Assembly: GCA_027076405.1 (NCBI GenBank)
Contig: JALTJN010000421.1
Coordinates: forward strand, 1-64,000
DNA: 64,000 nucleotides
Direction of reading: 5' to 3'
Source: Chromatiales bacterium
GTDB taxonomy: Bacteria; Pseudomonadota; Gammaproteobacteria; UBA6429
Positions 29,573 to 37,724 of the stretch are shown here, one piece after another. Position numbers and translations under genes: made by a program. Under the pieces are notes generated by a model. It ran no database searches, was not told where the DNA came from, and saw only the letters and a list, made by a program, of their open reading frames with translations. The first letter of the stretch is position 1, and every line of letters starts with the position of its first letter.

Positions 29573-30175
29573 ATGAGTAATGATGATGATTTTTGGCAAC
29601 TTATTTCTGCCGTAAAAAATACAAGTTTAGGTGACATTGAAAAGAATAAGCAGATTGATGATTTTTTTATTTCACTAGAAAAAGAATATTGGTCAGTAAA
29701 AAACAAAGATAAAATTGAAACAAGTACCGATTCATCAAAACTGATTGATATGAATAATGCTGCGGATAGCCTTGGTATATTTGCACAATTATTTAGGAAA
29801 AAAAGAAATTTAGCGATTGAGTACATGATGTACTTCTTGAAGAAGACTTCTAAGTTTAGTAAAAATGATTTGTATTTAATTAAAAAATTAAACTTATTAA
29901 AGCCGCTAAATAATAGGGTAGTGTGTATTTATGAAGGTAAATCTCTTTCTCAAATCAGTGTAATGCTTATATCTTCTTTACTATCAGTAATATTTTTTAT
30001 TTGGGCAGTTAATTTGTATTTTTCCTTTCAGGTCGGAATCAAAGAAATCGCAATATCTGGCGCAACAGGGGTTTTTATTGGGATCGGAGTTCGATATATA
30101 TTGGATAGGACTATAAAGAAGAAAAAGCTCGTTGCTCATTTAAAAACGGTGGCTCCTCAACTATCACAGACATGA
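29573..30175 (+). CDS. Membrane protein coupled to XRE regulator
   Basis: A 200-residue protein with a long soluble N-terminal part (about 1-125) and two adjacent membrane helices (roughly 128-150 and 156-172), ending in a lysine-rich tail. Its ATG immediately follows the stop of the XRE gene. No family recognised. It may be controlled by, or be the effector of, the upstream regulator. Confidence 0.6.
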   Translation: MSNDDDFWQLISAVKNTSLGDIEKNKQIDDFFISLEKEYWSVKNKDKIETSTDSSKLIDMNNAADSLGIFAQLFRKKRNLAIEYMMYFLKKTSKFSKNDLYLIKKLNLLKPLNNRVVCIYEGKSLSQISVMLISSLLSVIFFIWAVNLYFSFQVGIKEIAISGATGVFIGIGVRYILDRTIKKKKLVAHLKTVAPQLSQT

Positions 30176-30243
30176 TTTATTATTTTCTACCTTAAAGTGG
30201 TATTCCAAATTTAATTTTATGAATATGAGTTTAGCTATATTTA

Positions 30244-30720
30244 TTAATCAGTTGACTCTAAGTTTTCATCATGACTTTTTTCAGGCCCAAGCCATTCACC
30301 ACCATTCTCAGCGCCAGTTTCACGCCACCATGCTTCACGAAACAGGTGGAATTGTATTAAAACTAACAAATGCAATAGTCCATCTGTAAACACCCATCTG
30401 TTTTCCTTAGTATCCCAGGGATACCACATACATAATTCGCCATCATTTGCGTCATAACGATGAGGTGAATTTGTTGGCCCATCTGCTTTAACTTTTGGTG
30501 TATTGCCACTATTAGGTTTTATTTTAATAACAACTTCACGAGGCTCATATTCAGGCACGTTTATCGTAAGACTATATTCTCTCCAAATATTACTTCCTGA
30601 ACGTTTATTGATAGCCTTTAATGAAGGAAACTGCTCTATAGCTCCTTTCTCAAAAAACATTAATTCGCGGTAGTTGTTGTACCAAGGTCCGCCATGAGGT
30701 TTACCTTTTCTTGCTGCCAT
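30244..30720 (-). CDS. cap2: E2-like Cap2 (short) of type II CBASS
   Basis: A 158-residue protein resembling the E2-only (short) Cap2 of type II CBASS, which modifies or primes the CD-NTase in a ubiquitin-transfer-like manner. The likely catalytic cysteine is C97 in DGELCMWYPWD, and the C-terminal FREAWWRETGAENGGEWLGPE segment is typical of these E2 domains. It has no E1 or JAB domain and no Cap3 gene follows, so this is the short subtype. It is the last gene of the CBASS operon and overlaps the CD-NTase C-terminal frame by 20 bp. Confidence 0.82.
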   Translation of the reverse strand: MAARKGKPHGGPWYNNYRELMFFEKGAIEQFPSLKAINKRSGSNIWREYSLTINVPEYEPREVVIKIKPNSGNTPKVKADGPTNSPHRYDANDGELCMWYPWDTKENRWVFTDGLLHLLVLIQFHLFREAWWRETGAENGGEWLGPEKSHDENLESTD

Positions 30721-31087
30721 ATGAACGAGTCTCTTTTACAGTTTTAGCTGCTGCTGAGCAGGCTACGGCGGCAGCACCGACACTTAATATGCCTGCCGCA
30801 ATTTTTAATCCAGCATTTCCGTCACGAAGCAATGCAGCTTTTTCTTCCTTACGTTTTTGCTTTTCTAATTTTTCCTCTTCAGTAATTAGATTTTTCCAAT
30901 AATCATTTTTATACACAGAATTCCATGCGCGTAGCGCTTTAAGACGAGTACAATCAGACTCAAATAATACCTGTAGATTATCAACTGCTTCGGTCAGCAT
31001 TTCTTTCAACAGTCTTGTGTTAGCATCATCTGCACCATGTAACACGGCGCATTTGTTTTCCATTATTCTCCGCAGGGCTTTTGTCAA
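30701..31087 (-). pseudogene. C-terminal fragment of the CBASS CD-NTase, out of frame
   Basis: A 128-residue frame whose central part (DDANTRLLKEMLTEAVDNLQ, then ALRAWNSVYKNDYW) looks like the C-terminal helical region of CD-NTases, followed by a lysine/alanine-rich tail. It overlaps the N-terminal ORF in a different frame. About 100 residues that normally lie between GKQMRRV and this part are absent. I read it as the remnant of one gene that suffered an internal deletion. It could still be translated on its own, since it has an ATG at 31087. Confidence 0.65.
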
Positions 31088-31589
31088 TAACAGATTTGTT
31101 ATACCACTCAGTTACTTCAGTTGGACTACTTCCTTTCCAAGCAGCGCTCGCCAATTCTAAGGAACCATCATCCAGTTTACGATAAACAGGAACATCAACA
31201 TGATATCCAGCTGTATAAAAAACTCGCACACAATTTGTTCTAACTTCAGGAGCTTTACTAAACGATCCATCATCAAGTGCATCTCGTACCATTTTGCGAA
31301 CATCAAGAGCAGTCATCTCTGCACCTTGTGCACCGACTAAATCTGCTTTATCGAAGACAACTCCATCATCAATGTCGTAATCATTATCTTTATCCTTAAC
31401 CATCGTATGCATCGCATATGAGCCCTGAGGAACATGCTCATTAGGTAATGGTTTTTCATTTTTCTTAAGTCCTTTTTCTAACCTTGTTCTATTAGCATTA
31501 CGCCGTGACCTCATTTCATTCTGTTCAGATTGACTCAGGGCTACCTCGTCATTAAAAAATCCCATTACTTCTTTGCTACAATCAAACAT
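31026..31589 (-). CDS. CBASS CD-NTase (cyclic oligonucleotide synthase), truncated
   Basis: A 187-residue N-terminal part of a cGAS/DncV-like nucleotidyltransferase. The catalytic elements are all present: QGSYAMHT (G56-S57), DYDIDDGVVF (D72, D74) and YHVDVPVYR (D132). After GKQMRRV the frame ends in TWCR and a stop. Relatives continue for more than 100 residues of helical domain that closes the active site. The remaining C-terminal region is in another frame (30701-31087). The enzyme is therefore probably inactive, which would leave the CapV effector without its signal. It starts 2 bp after the capV stop. Confidence 0.8.
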   Translation of the reverse strand: MFDCSKEVMGFFNDEVALSQSEQNEMRSRRNANRTRLEKGLKKNEKPLPNEHVPQGSYAMHTMVKDKDNDYDIDDGVVFDKADLVGAQGAEMTALDVRKMVRDALDDGSFSKAPEVRTNCVRVFYTAGYHVDVPVYRKLDDGSLELASAAWKGSSPTEVTEWYNKSVIDKSPAENNGKQMRRVTWCR

Positions 31590-31591
31590 AA

Positions 31592-32692
31592 CTATATTTC
31601 CTCTACTACATCACACTCTTCACCAAATAAAGCGGCTATCCGCTTCCCCTTTTCACTACCTGTATTTATCAATTGATTTGTTTCATCAATAGCTCTGGCG
31701 GCTAATTGCTTAAGTAAAGTCATAGCTTGTTGTGATGCATCATCTAGTGCGAGTAGAGGTGCCTGATCAGCTGATGGAACAGGTTGTGGAAATCTTGTAA
31801 CACTTACTTTCTTATTAATATGTCCCAAAAGCATTTCTGCCATCTGGTCATAAACTACTGATTGCGAATCCATTGCATATTCGATTGCTCGACCACCAAA
31901 CTTCCATTTTAGTAATCCCCAATGCGGGTCATCTTCATTAAGTACACTTCCAGCAGGTGCTGGTGATGTACCTAAACAAAATATTTCTATCTCCTGATCA
32001 TCATCTGCGTTTCGTAACGCTTCAATGAGTGCAACTAAAACAGGGTTATTTGCCCACAATCCTCCATCAATGAACATAGAATTATCTAACAGTGATTCTT
32101 CCTGGTTGATAACAGCTATCGATCGATAAATTGGTGCAGCAGAACTAGCCATACAAGCATCAACTAGCGTTACATCATCATCACGGTGATTTGATGTTTT
32201 ATCATGGGGTGTTTTAAATATGTACGCGCGGTGTGTTGCACAATTCACTGCCGTAATGGCAAGAGCAACCTGTCTATTCTGGTACAGTTGACCAAGGGTT
32301 AAATTATTAAATTTACTTTTCAGAACCTTTTTTAACGCATCATCACCTCGCTTATTCAATTTTGAACGCGGATGAAAAACTAATTTTGTTGCTGCATCAG
32401 GTAATTTTTCTGGAAAAATTTCTGAACCATATTCTGTATATAAATTGCATATATCAGAAAGGGATATGCCTGCCGCTAACCCTGTCCCTAAAATTGCGCC
32501 TGTACTAGTACCCACAATCAGATCAAACTGTTTACCAAAATCATCATGTTCGACACCATGTTTAGCTTTTCCAGTATCCAACATACCTTGTAAATATGAA
32601 CAGCTGTATAGGCCGCGCATACCGCCACCATCAATACTTAAAACGCGGTATTTTTTTTCACTATTGATTTCAGAGCGGTTTTTAATATCCAT
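31592..32692 (-). CDS. capV: CapV-type patatin-like phospholipase, CBASS effector
   Basis: A 366-residue patatin-family phospholipase. In CBASS, CapV binds the cyclic dinucleotide and degrades inner-membrane phospholipids, killing the infected cell. Visible are the oxyanion-hole motif DGGGMRG (21-27), the nucleophile elbow GTSTG (S63) and the catalytic aspartate in IDGGLWANNP (D209), so the effector looks intact. It sits between the DUF2188 gene (5 bp gap) and the CD-NTase (2 bp gap), clearly one operon. The closest known arrangement is the Vibrio/E. coli CapV-DncV type. Confidence 0.92.
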   Translation of the reverse strand: MDIKNRSEINSEKKYRVLSIDGGGMRGLYSCSYLQGMLDTGKAKHGVEHDDFGKQFDLIVGTSTGAILGTGLAAGISLSDICNLYTEYGSEIFPEKLPDAATKLVFHPRSKLNKRGDDALKKVLKSKFNNLTLGQLYQNRQVALAITAVNCATHRAYIFKTPHDKTSNHRDDDVTLVDACMASSAAPIYRSIAVINQEESLLDNSMFIDGGLWANNPVLVALIEALRNADDDQEIEIFCLGTSPAPAGSVLNEDDPHWGLLKWKFGGRAIEYAMDSQSVVYDQMAEMLLGHINKKVSVTRFPQPVPSADQAPLLALDDASQQAMTLLKQLAARAIDETNQLINTGSEKGKRIAALFGEECDVVEEI

Positions 32693-32697
32693 TTAAA

Positions 32698-32934
32698 TCA
32701 CCCTTTTGGAGGACTCGGATCATTACCATGACTATCAGACTGAGAAATCTGACCGTTTTTATTATGGATACGTAATTCAGTATTTTGGTTTCGGGATACA
32801 TCTCGTCCCCAATCAACAGCATCTGATTTTGTATCAAAATGCTTACTGGCACGTTCAGCTCCGCCTCGTTTTACGTTCCATCCACCTTTTGAGTCAGGAA
32901 CAATGTGGTGCGTTGGTGGTCCTTTTTTTCGCAT
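32698..32934 (-). CDS. DUF2188 domain protein leading the CBASS operon
   Basis: A 78-residue basic protein (from ATG 32934, with a strong GGAGG site 7 bases upstream). It has the DUF2188 pattern HHIVPDSKGGWNVKRGGAER, then KSDAVDWGRDVSRN, IHNKNGQI and a DSHGNDPSPPKG end. Function is unknown; the compact two-repeat beta-alpha fold may bind nucleic acid. It is the first gene of the CBASS operon, before capV. DUF2188 is not a standard CBASS component, so its position is notable. Confidence 0.82.
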   Translation of the reverse strand: MRKKGPPTHHIVPDSKGGWNVKRGGAERASKHFDTKSDAVDWGRDVSRNQNTELRIHNKNGQISQSDSHGNDPSPPKG

Positions 32935-32960
32935 TTCATACCTCCAATATGGTATAATTG

Positions 32961-33030
32961 TGTTCGGTATACAGAACATCGCACAAGACTGTTCTGCTGT
33001 CAAGTATAAATGTGTTCGGTATATCGAATA
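32961..33030. promoter_or_regulatory. Two CapH-type operators in the CBASS divergent promoter
   Basis: TGTTCGGTATACAGAACA (32961-32978) is a near-perfect 18-bp palindrome. TGTTCGGTATATCGAATA (33013-33030) shares the first 11 bases and is a weaker palindrome. Their starts are 52 bp apart, five helical turns, so two dimers could bind on one DNA face. A TTGACA-like -35 for the CBASS side lies between them at 32998-33003 (minus strand). Confidence 0.75.
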
Positions 33031-33051
33031 TTTTGTAAGGAGGATATTACT

Positions 33052-33369
33052 ATGGCCAACTTTTTGGGTGACAAAATAAAAAAACAACGTGAAATTAAAG
33101 GATATTCATTAGATAAATTAGCAGAAATTTCTGAAACTAGTAAAAGCTATCTGTGGGAGTTAGAAAATCGAGATACAACCAAGCCATCAGCAGAAAAACT
33201 TACAAAAATTGCAGATGCATTATCGCTAACAATAGACTATTTATTAGGTGATTCTGAAAGCCCTGATGAAGGAGTAATGAAAGAAGCTTTCTTCCGTAAA
33301 TTTAATAAGTTAGATAAAACTGATCAAGATAAAATTGAAGATATAATTGAAATGTGGAGCAAAAAATAA
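33052..33369 (+). CDS. capH: CapH-like XRE transcription factor of CBASS
   Basis: A 105-residue XRE repressor (LGDKIKKQREIKGYSLDKLA, then SYLWELENR) with a short C-terminal dimerisation tail. The start at 33052 has AAGGAGG 9 bases upstream; a longer frame from 33010 would include the operator. CapH proteins repress CBASS and are cut by the CapP protease after DNA damage signals. It is divergent from the CBASS operon, with two palindromic operators between, and directly followed by the protease gene, which matches the known capH-capP pattern. Confidence 0.85.
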   Translation: MANFLGDKIKKQREIKGYSLDKLAEISETSKSYLWELENRDTTKPSAEKLTKIADALSLTIDYLLGDSESPDEGVMKEAFFRKFNKLDKTDQDKIEDIIEMWSKK

Positions 33370-34239
33370 ATGGGACTCCCAACTAAACCAAAAAGTTGGG
33401 CCATTCACTTATCGAAGATTCTCAAAGTTTTCCAGGAAATTCATGGTTTAGCCCGATTCCCTGTTGATGTTTCATCAATAGCACAAGAATATTCTAGGCA
33501 AGTTTTCCCGAATGAACCAATTACTCTTGTTAAAGGATTAGATACATCTGAAAATTTTGAAGGTATGTTGTTACCCAGTCCAAATAAAGATGGAGAATGG
33601 GCAATCCTTTACAACCAGGCTATAAAATCCAGAGGTCGACAAAATTTTACGCTCGCCCATGAACTTGGACATTACCTGTTACACAGATCGCTTTCTCCAG
33701 AAGGCATAAAATGTACAAGCAGAGATATGCTTGACTGGAAATCAGATCATGGACGGATTGAAGCTGAGGCCAATACGTTCGCTTCATATTTATTAATGCC
33801 TCTTGATGATTTTCGTTACCATACAGAGCAAGGAAAAATTGGTATGGAGCTAATGCGTCATTTGTCAGATAGATATGACGTATCAGTAAGCGCAGCCATA
33901 CTGAAGTGGCTTAGCTATACGAACAAAAGAGCAATGATCGTTGTTGGTAAGGATGGATATATTGATTGGGCTTGGTCAAGTAAGCGATTATTAAAATCTG
34001 GAATATTCTATCGAGCAAGGCAAATAGTAACGCTTTTACCAAGTGAATCATTGGCTTATCGACGTAATACAACAATAGACAATGTAAAGGGAATCACTCA
34101 CTCAAAAGGTGTCTGGTTAGGCGATGAGGAGGTACATGAATCAGTGATTTTCTCAGATTATAACCGATTATCTGTATCTCTCTTAATTTATCCTGAAGAC
34201 GCTCCACCTAGAAGCAATAATATAAAGCATAATTATTAA
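33370..34239 (+). CDS. capP: CapP-like ImmA/IrrE metallopeptidase of CBASS
   Basis: A 289-residue ImmA/IrrE-family zinc protease. The active site HELGH is at residues 97-101 and a third ligand is likely in RIEAEANTFASYLLMP (E131 or E133). The C-terminal half is probably a GAF-like sensing domain, as in CapP. A cysteine shortly after the active site (about C115) could act as the zinc-blocking switch described for CapP, but I cannot confirm this. It starts at the base after the capH stop. Its expected job is cleaving CapH to derepress CBASS. Confidence 0.86.
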   Translation: MGLPTKPKSWAIHLSKILKVFQEIHGLARFPVDVSSIAQEYSRQVFPNEPITLVKGLDTSENFEGMLLPSPNKDGEWAILYNQAIKSRGRQNFTLAHELGHYLLHRSLSPEGIKCTSRDMLDWKSDHGRIEAEANTFASYLLMPLDDFRYHTEQGKIGMELMRHLSDRYDVSVSAAILKWLSYTNKRAMIVVGKDGYIDWAWSSKRLLKSGIFYRARQIVTLLPSESLAYRRNTTIDNVKGITHSKGVWLGDEEVHESVIFSDYNRLSVSLLIYPEDAPPRSNNIKHNY

Positions 34240-34419
34240 TATATTTATTCATCAACTGGGTTTGTTATTTGTAGTGATATAGATTGAATCCAGCGTTGCC
34301 TACTTGATTTTTTTCATGCATTGATAATAAGTTAGCTTGATGTGGACTATGGTTGTTATCATATCGCGTACCAGTTTCTGTTTTACTCGGATACAGAAAT
34401 CCCATTATATTTAAATTAA

Positions 34420-37400
34420 CTAATTTACACCGATAATGCATGCTGAAATTCTTTCATCAGGAGAAGGAAGTACAGGAAAATTACGAAATTCTTCTAATAC
34501 TTTACCAACAATGTATTCTGACTTTTTCTCAAGATCTTTTCGTATATCTTTTAGTAGTAATGGTCGGTTGCGTGGCTCTTTTAATCTTTCAAACCATATA
34601 GGTCTTATCAAGTCTAACCATTTTGCAGCCACTTCATCCCAGTCAGGTTGGCGATAGGGATTTGGTTTTGTCAAAATTTCGTATATTGAATGTAAATGAT
34701 CAATATCTTCTTGATTTAATTTATCAGTTGAATTTTTTAAAGCGTATTTTAACACGATAGTCATTTCATCTAATGCGCGTTGTTTTTTCTTTGGTAATAA
34801 AGATTTTTCTGCCTTGCTCAAGTTTTTTAAAAATCGATTTAACGTATCAGCAGCACTTACGTTTATTTCTAGATTTTCTATGTCTTCATTTAATCGTTCT
34901 CTCAATTCATTACTAACTTGTTCAAGACTTGTAACAGCTGGCCCTGTATGATTTGGAAATAACACCCACCGTGGTGCACCAAAGTTTCCCGATTTCAAAC
35001 AAAAGAATGCCCATGGTGACTTGCTTTTAACCAGGCTTACTCTAGATAACACTTTTGCAGTTATATGTCGGTAATGTTCATAGGTATCTTCATCAACTAA
35101 TGCATTATCACCTTGTACAAGATTTCTGATCGGTTGAAATGCGTCTTGTATTCCATCCCATTCTTCCTCTGCTTCTTTTTCAAATTCCTTAATCAGCTCT
35201 TCTGCTTTTAAGGCTTTGTTATCGTTGTTATATTGCATGTGCTCAGGCAATGGCATATTTGCTCCGAGTAAAGCCTCAACGGTTTCATAACGCTCAATAA
35301 ATTTATCATCAGATGACAAACTAAATTCTTCAGCATCATCAGGCCACCAGGCTTCAATTGATTTATGGGGGCTATCTAAACGATCGACACGACCGACACG
35401 TTGTTCAGCAATTCTAACTACACTAGGCATATCTAAATGTACTAATGCTGATGCCATTTGAAGATTGACACCTTCTGATAAACTATCAGAGCAAAGCCCT
35501 ATAATTTGTTTTTCGTTTGAATCAAGAGAAAATTTTTCTAAAATATCATTGCGTTGAGCACCAGAATCACCAGTAGCTACTATGACATTTAACTTATCAT
35601 TCTTTTCTTTAATAAATTTCTTTACTTCTGCCAGGCTGATAGGTCGACTATCAAAAGCAAGCAATAACTCATTAGTCTTCAAAAGTCGTGTTAGGAAATG
35701 TGCTTTTTCTTTTTCTCGATTATTACTCATTTGCAAAACACATTTATATATTTCATTATAAATTCTTACATCATGCTCGCAGATCTCTTTATGCTTTTCT
35801 TCATCAGTTAACCAATCAGGAAGATCAATATTAAGTTTATTCTTTGAGACATTTCCTGATATTTTAGTCAGAATATTTATAACATTACCTGTTTCAGTGC
35901 TCTTTCTAAATAGAGGTAAGTTAAAGTCTTGTTTCGCCTGTTTTGTACCAACTATGTGTTCACCTAAAGCAGGTCTTGATGAACGAAGTGAGGCCATAAT
36001 CATATAGCGCGCTATAGTTTTTGCCGATTTTAAACGTCCTTCAAGAAACTTTTCTTCAGTAACACCTCTCTTAATCATTGTTAGCGGCATTTCAATTGGG
36101 TTTTGGAAATGTGTTACGGCATATAAATCATCAGCAAGTTCTCGGATTCTATTCGCTAGCTCCCTGTCTGATCTAGGTTCATTTAATGTATAAACTTTAG
36201 ATTTATGTTTTGGAAAACGGCATTGTTTGCCATTTTTATCTACATATTCATTTGGATTACGGTCAATCAACTGATTTAGCATACGTTTTGTTCTTCGAAC
36301 AGTAAATCGTTGTATTTCACTACGTAGTTTATTTATTTCATCATCATCTAGCGTACGATTTATTTTTTTCGCTTTGAGTAAGCTGCTAAACATTTCTAAG
36401 GTGCTATCATCAAGATTATCAGCACCTAACATATCCGCTATTCGTAAAAGATCTATTACACTACGATTAATTGGAGTCGCGGTGAATAACAAAACATGAT
36501 CAGCCATATTCCGTAATAAATTTTGCGAGCGAGTTGATGCAAGATTTAGGAAATTATGACCCTCATCAATACTGAGTATCTGAGCTCTACGCAACGCTTC
36601 TACAGTAAGTTCATGTTTTCGCGATTTAGTATGGCTTAATACGCCATGCGAATAGGTATCAAGATGAACACCAGATAAATGTGATTCCATTTGCCACGAA
36701 TTCTCTACCATAGGTGGACATACCATTAAGGATTTACCATGTCTTATCCGCCCAGAGCGTAATATTTGATCGGCAACTGCACCAATGAGATGAACCCCCA
36801 TACGCGTCTTACCAGAACCAGTAGCATCAGCAACTAACACACTACCCTGATTTGAAAGGATATAAAGTGCTTGTGCAATACCTTGTCGTTGAGAAGGCCA
36901 AAGCGTTGCTTCATCAGGCAAATAATCACCACGTAAGTAGGCTTGAGCCCACTCACCTTCTAATAATTCAGCACAAGCTCGAGCTAATGCTTCTTTCCAA
37001 GGAACAAGACGTAAGAGTTTTTCTAATAATGTAATTAGCTGGTCATTATAATCTTTACCTAACACCCAAAAGTTTTCTGCTATTTGTTTCAACTCATCAT
37101 AACGCTTACGATCTTTTTTAATACTGTAACGACTATTTGCCTCTAATTGATATTTCAAACCGGGTTCAGTAAAGTTGCTGGAGCCTATTGTTGCAGCATC
37201 ATCACCCACATATATTTTTGCATGTAAGCGATGTGAAGCACCTACCATACATCGAGTTAGAACTTGGCGTTTTTTAAGTTTCTCAATACAGTTAATAAGC
37301 TTTGCACTAAGACGTAATGAGATGCCACGTTCAAGCCAATAGTGCTCCATCTCTTTATCGAATGATGATTCACGAAATGAGAAATCATCTTTACGTGACT

Positions 37401-37677
37401 GGAATAATTCAAAACCAAATATGATACGAACATCAGCTTTATCTTGACAGTCAGAAATAAAATCAATAACTCTATCGAGTGAGGCAAAACCAACTACAAG
37501 TAAAGGATTATTTGAGTATTTTAAATCTTTCCAAACAGTCTGTTCAACATAACGTTTATCAAGATTTAGCGGGAATCTCGAGGCATCAGGCCATTCAATT
37601 TCAGGATGTTGACGAACAGGATCGTCATCATTTGCAAAGAGGTCTAGTGTATATCCGTTGTTTTTATGGCTAAGCAT
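34420..37677 (-). CDS. PLD-domain/SNF2-type helicase fusion, probable defence protein
   Basis: A 1,085-residue protein. The N-terminal quarter has a phospholipase D nuclease-like motif, LHAKIYVGDDAATIGSSN (HxKx4D with H at about 152). A superfamily 2 helicase follows: Walker A DATGSGKTRMG (about 287), DEGH box (about 371), FTATPINR, and a C-terminal helicase part with GVNLQMAS and RIAEQRVGRVDRLD. Such PLD-helicases accompany DNA methyltransferases in defence loci, and the methyltransferase gene lies 47 bp upstream on the same strand. The likely role is nuclease/translocase acting on unmodified DNA. DISARM-like function is inferred, but other DISARM genes are absent. Confidence 0.82.
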   Translation of the reverse strand: MLSHKNNGYTLDLFANDDDPVRQHPEIEWPDASRFPLNLDKRYVEQTVWKDLKYSNNPLLVVGFASLDRVIDFISDCQDKADVRIIFGFELFQSRKDDFSFRESSFDKEMEHYWLERGISLRLSAKLINCIEKLKKRQVLTRCMVGASHRLHAKIYVGDDAATIGSSNFTEPGLKYQLEANSRYSIKKDRKRYDELKQIAENFWVLGKDYNDQLITLLEKLLRLVPWKEALARACAELLEGEWAQAYLRGDYLPDEATLWPSQRQGIAQALYILSNQGSVLVADATGSGKTRMGVHLIGAVADQILRSGRIRHGKSLMVCPPMVENSWQMESHLSGVHLDTYSHGVLSHTKSRKHELTVEALRRAQILSIDEGHNFLNLASTRSQNLLRNMADHVLLFTATPINRSVIDLLRIADMLGADNLDDSTLEMFSSLLKAKKINRTLDDDEINKLRSEIQRFTVRRTKRMLNQLIDRNPNEYVDKNGKQCRFPKHKSKVYTLNEPRSDRELANRIRELADDLYAVTHFQNPIEMPLTMIKRGVTEEKFLEGRLKSAKTIARYMIMASLRSSRPALGEHIVGTKQAKQDFNLPLFRKSTETGNVINILTKISGNVSKNKLNIDLPDWLTDEEKHKEICEHDVRIYNEIYKCVLQMSNNREKEKAHFLTRLLKTNELLLAFDSRPISLAEVKKFIKEKNDKLNVIVATGDSGAQRNDILEKFSLDSNEKQIIGLCSDSLSEGVNLQMASALVHLDMPSVVRIAEQRVGRVDRLDSPHKSIEAWWPDDAEEFSLSSDDKFIERYETVEALLGANMPLPEHMQYNNDNKALKAEELIKEFEKEAEEEWDGIQDAFQPIRNLVQGDNALVDEDTYEHYRHITAKVLSRVSLVKSKSPWAFFCLKSGNFGAPRWVLFPNHTGPAVTSLEQVSNELRERLNEDIENLEINVSAADTLNRFLKNLSKAEKSLLPKKKQRALDEMTIVLKYALKNSTDKLNQEDIDHLHSIYEILTKPNPYRQPDWDEVAAKWLDLIRPIWFERLKEPRNRPLLLKDIRKDLEKKSEYIVGKVLEEFRNFPVLPSPDERISACIIGVN

Positions 37678-37724
37678 TTACTGTCTTGCCTCTTAGATAA
37701 TAAGAGCTCTAATTCCATTCATTG

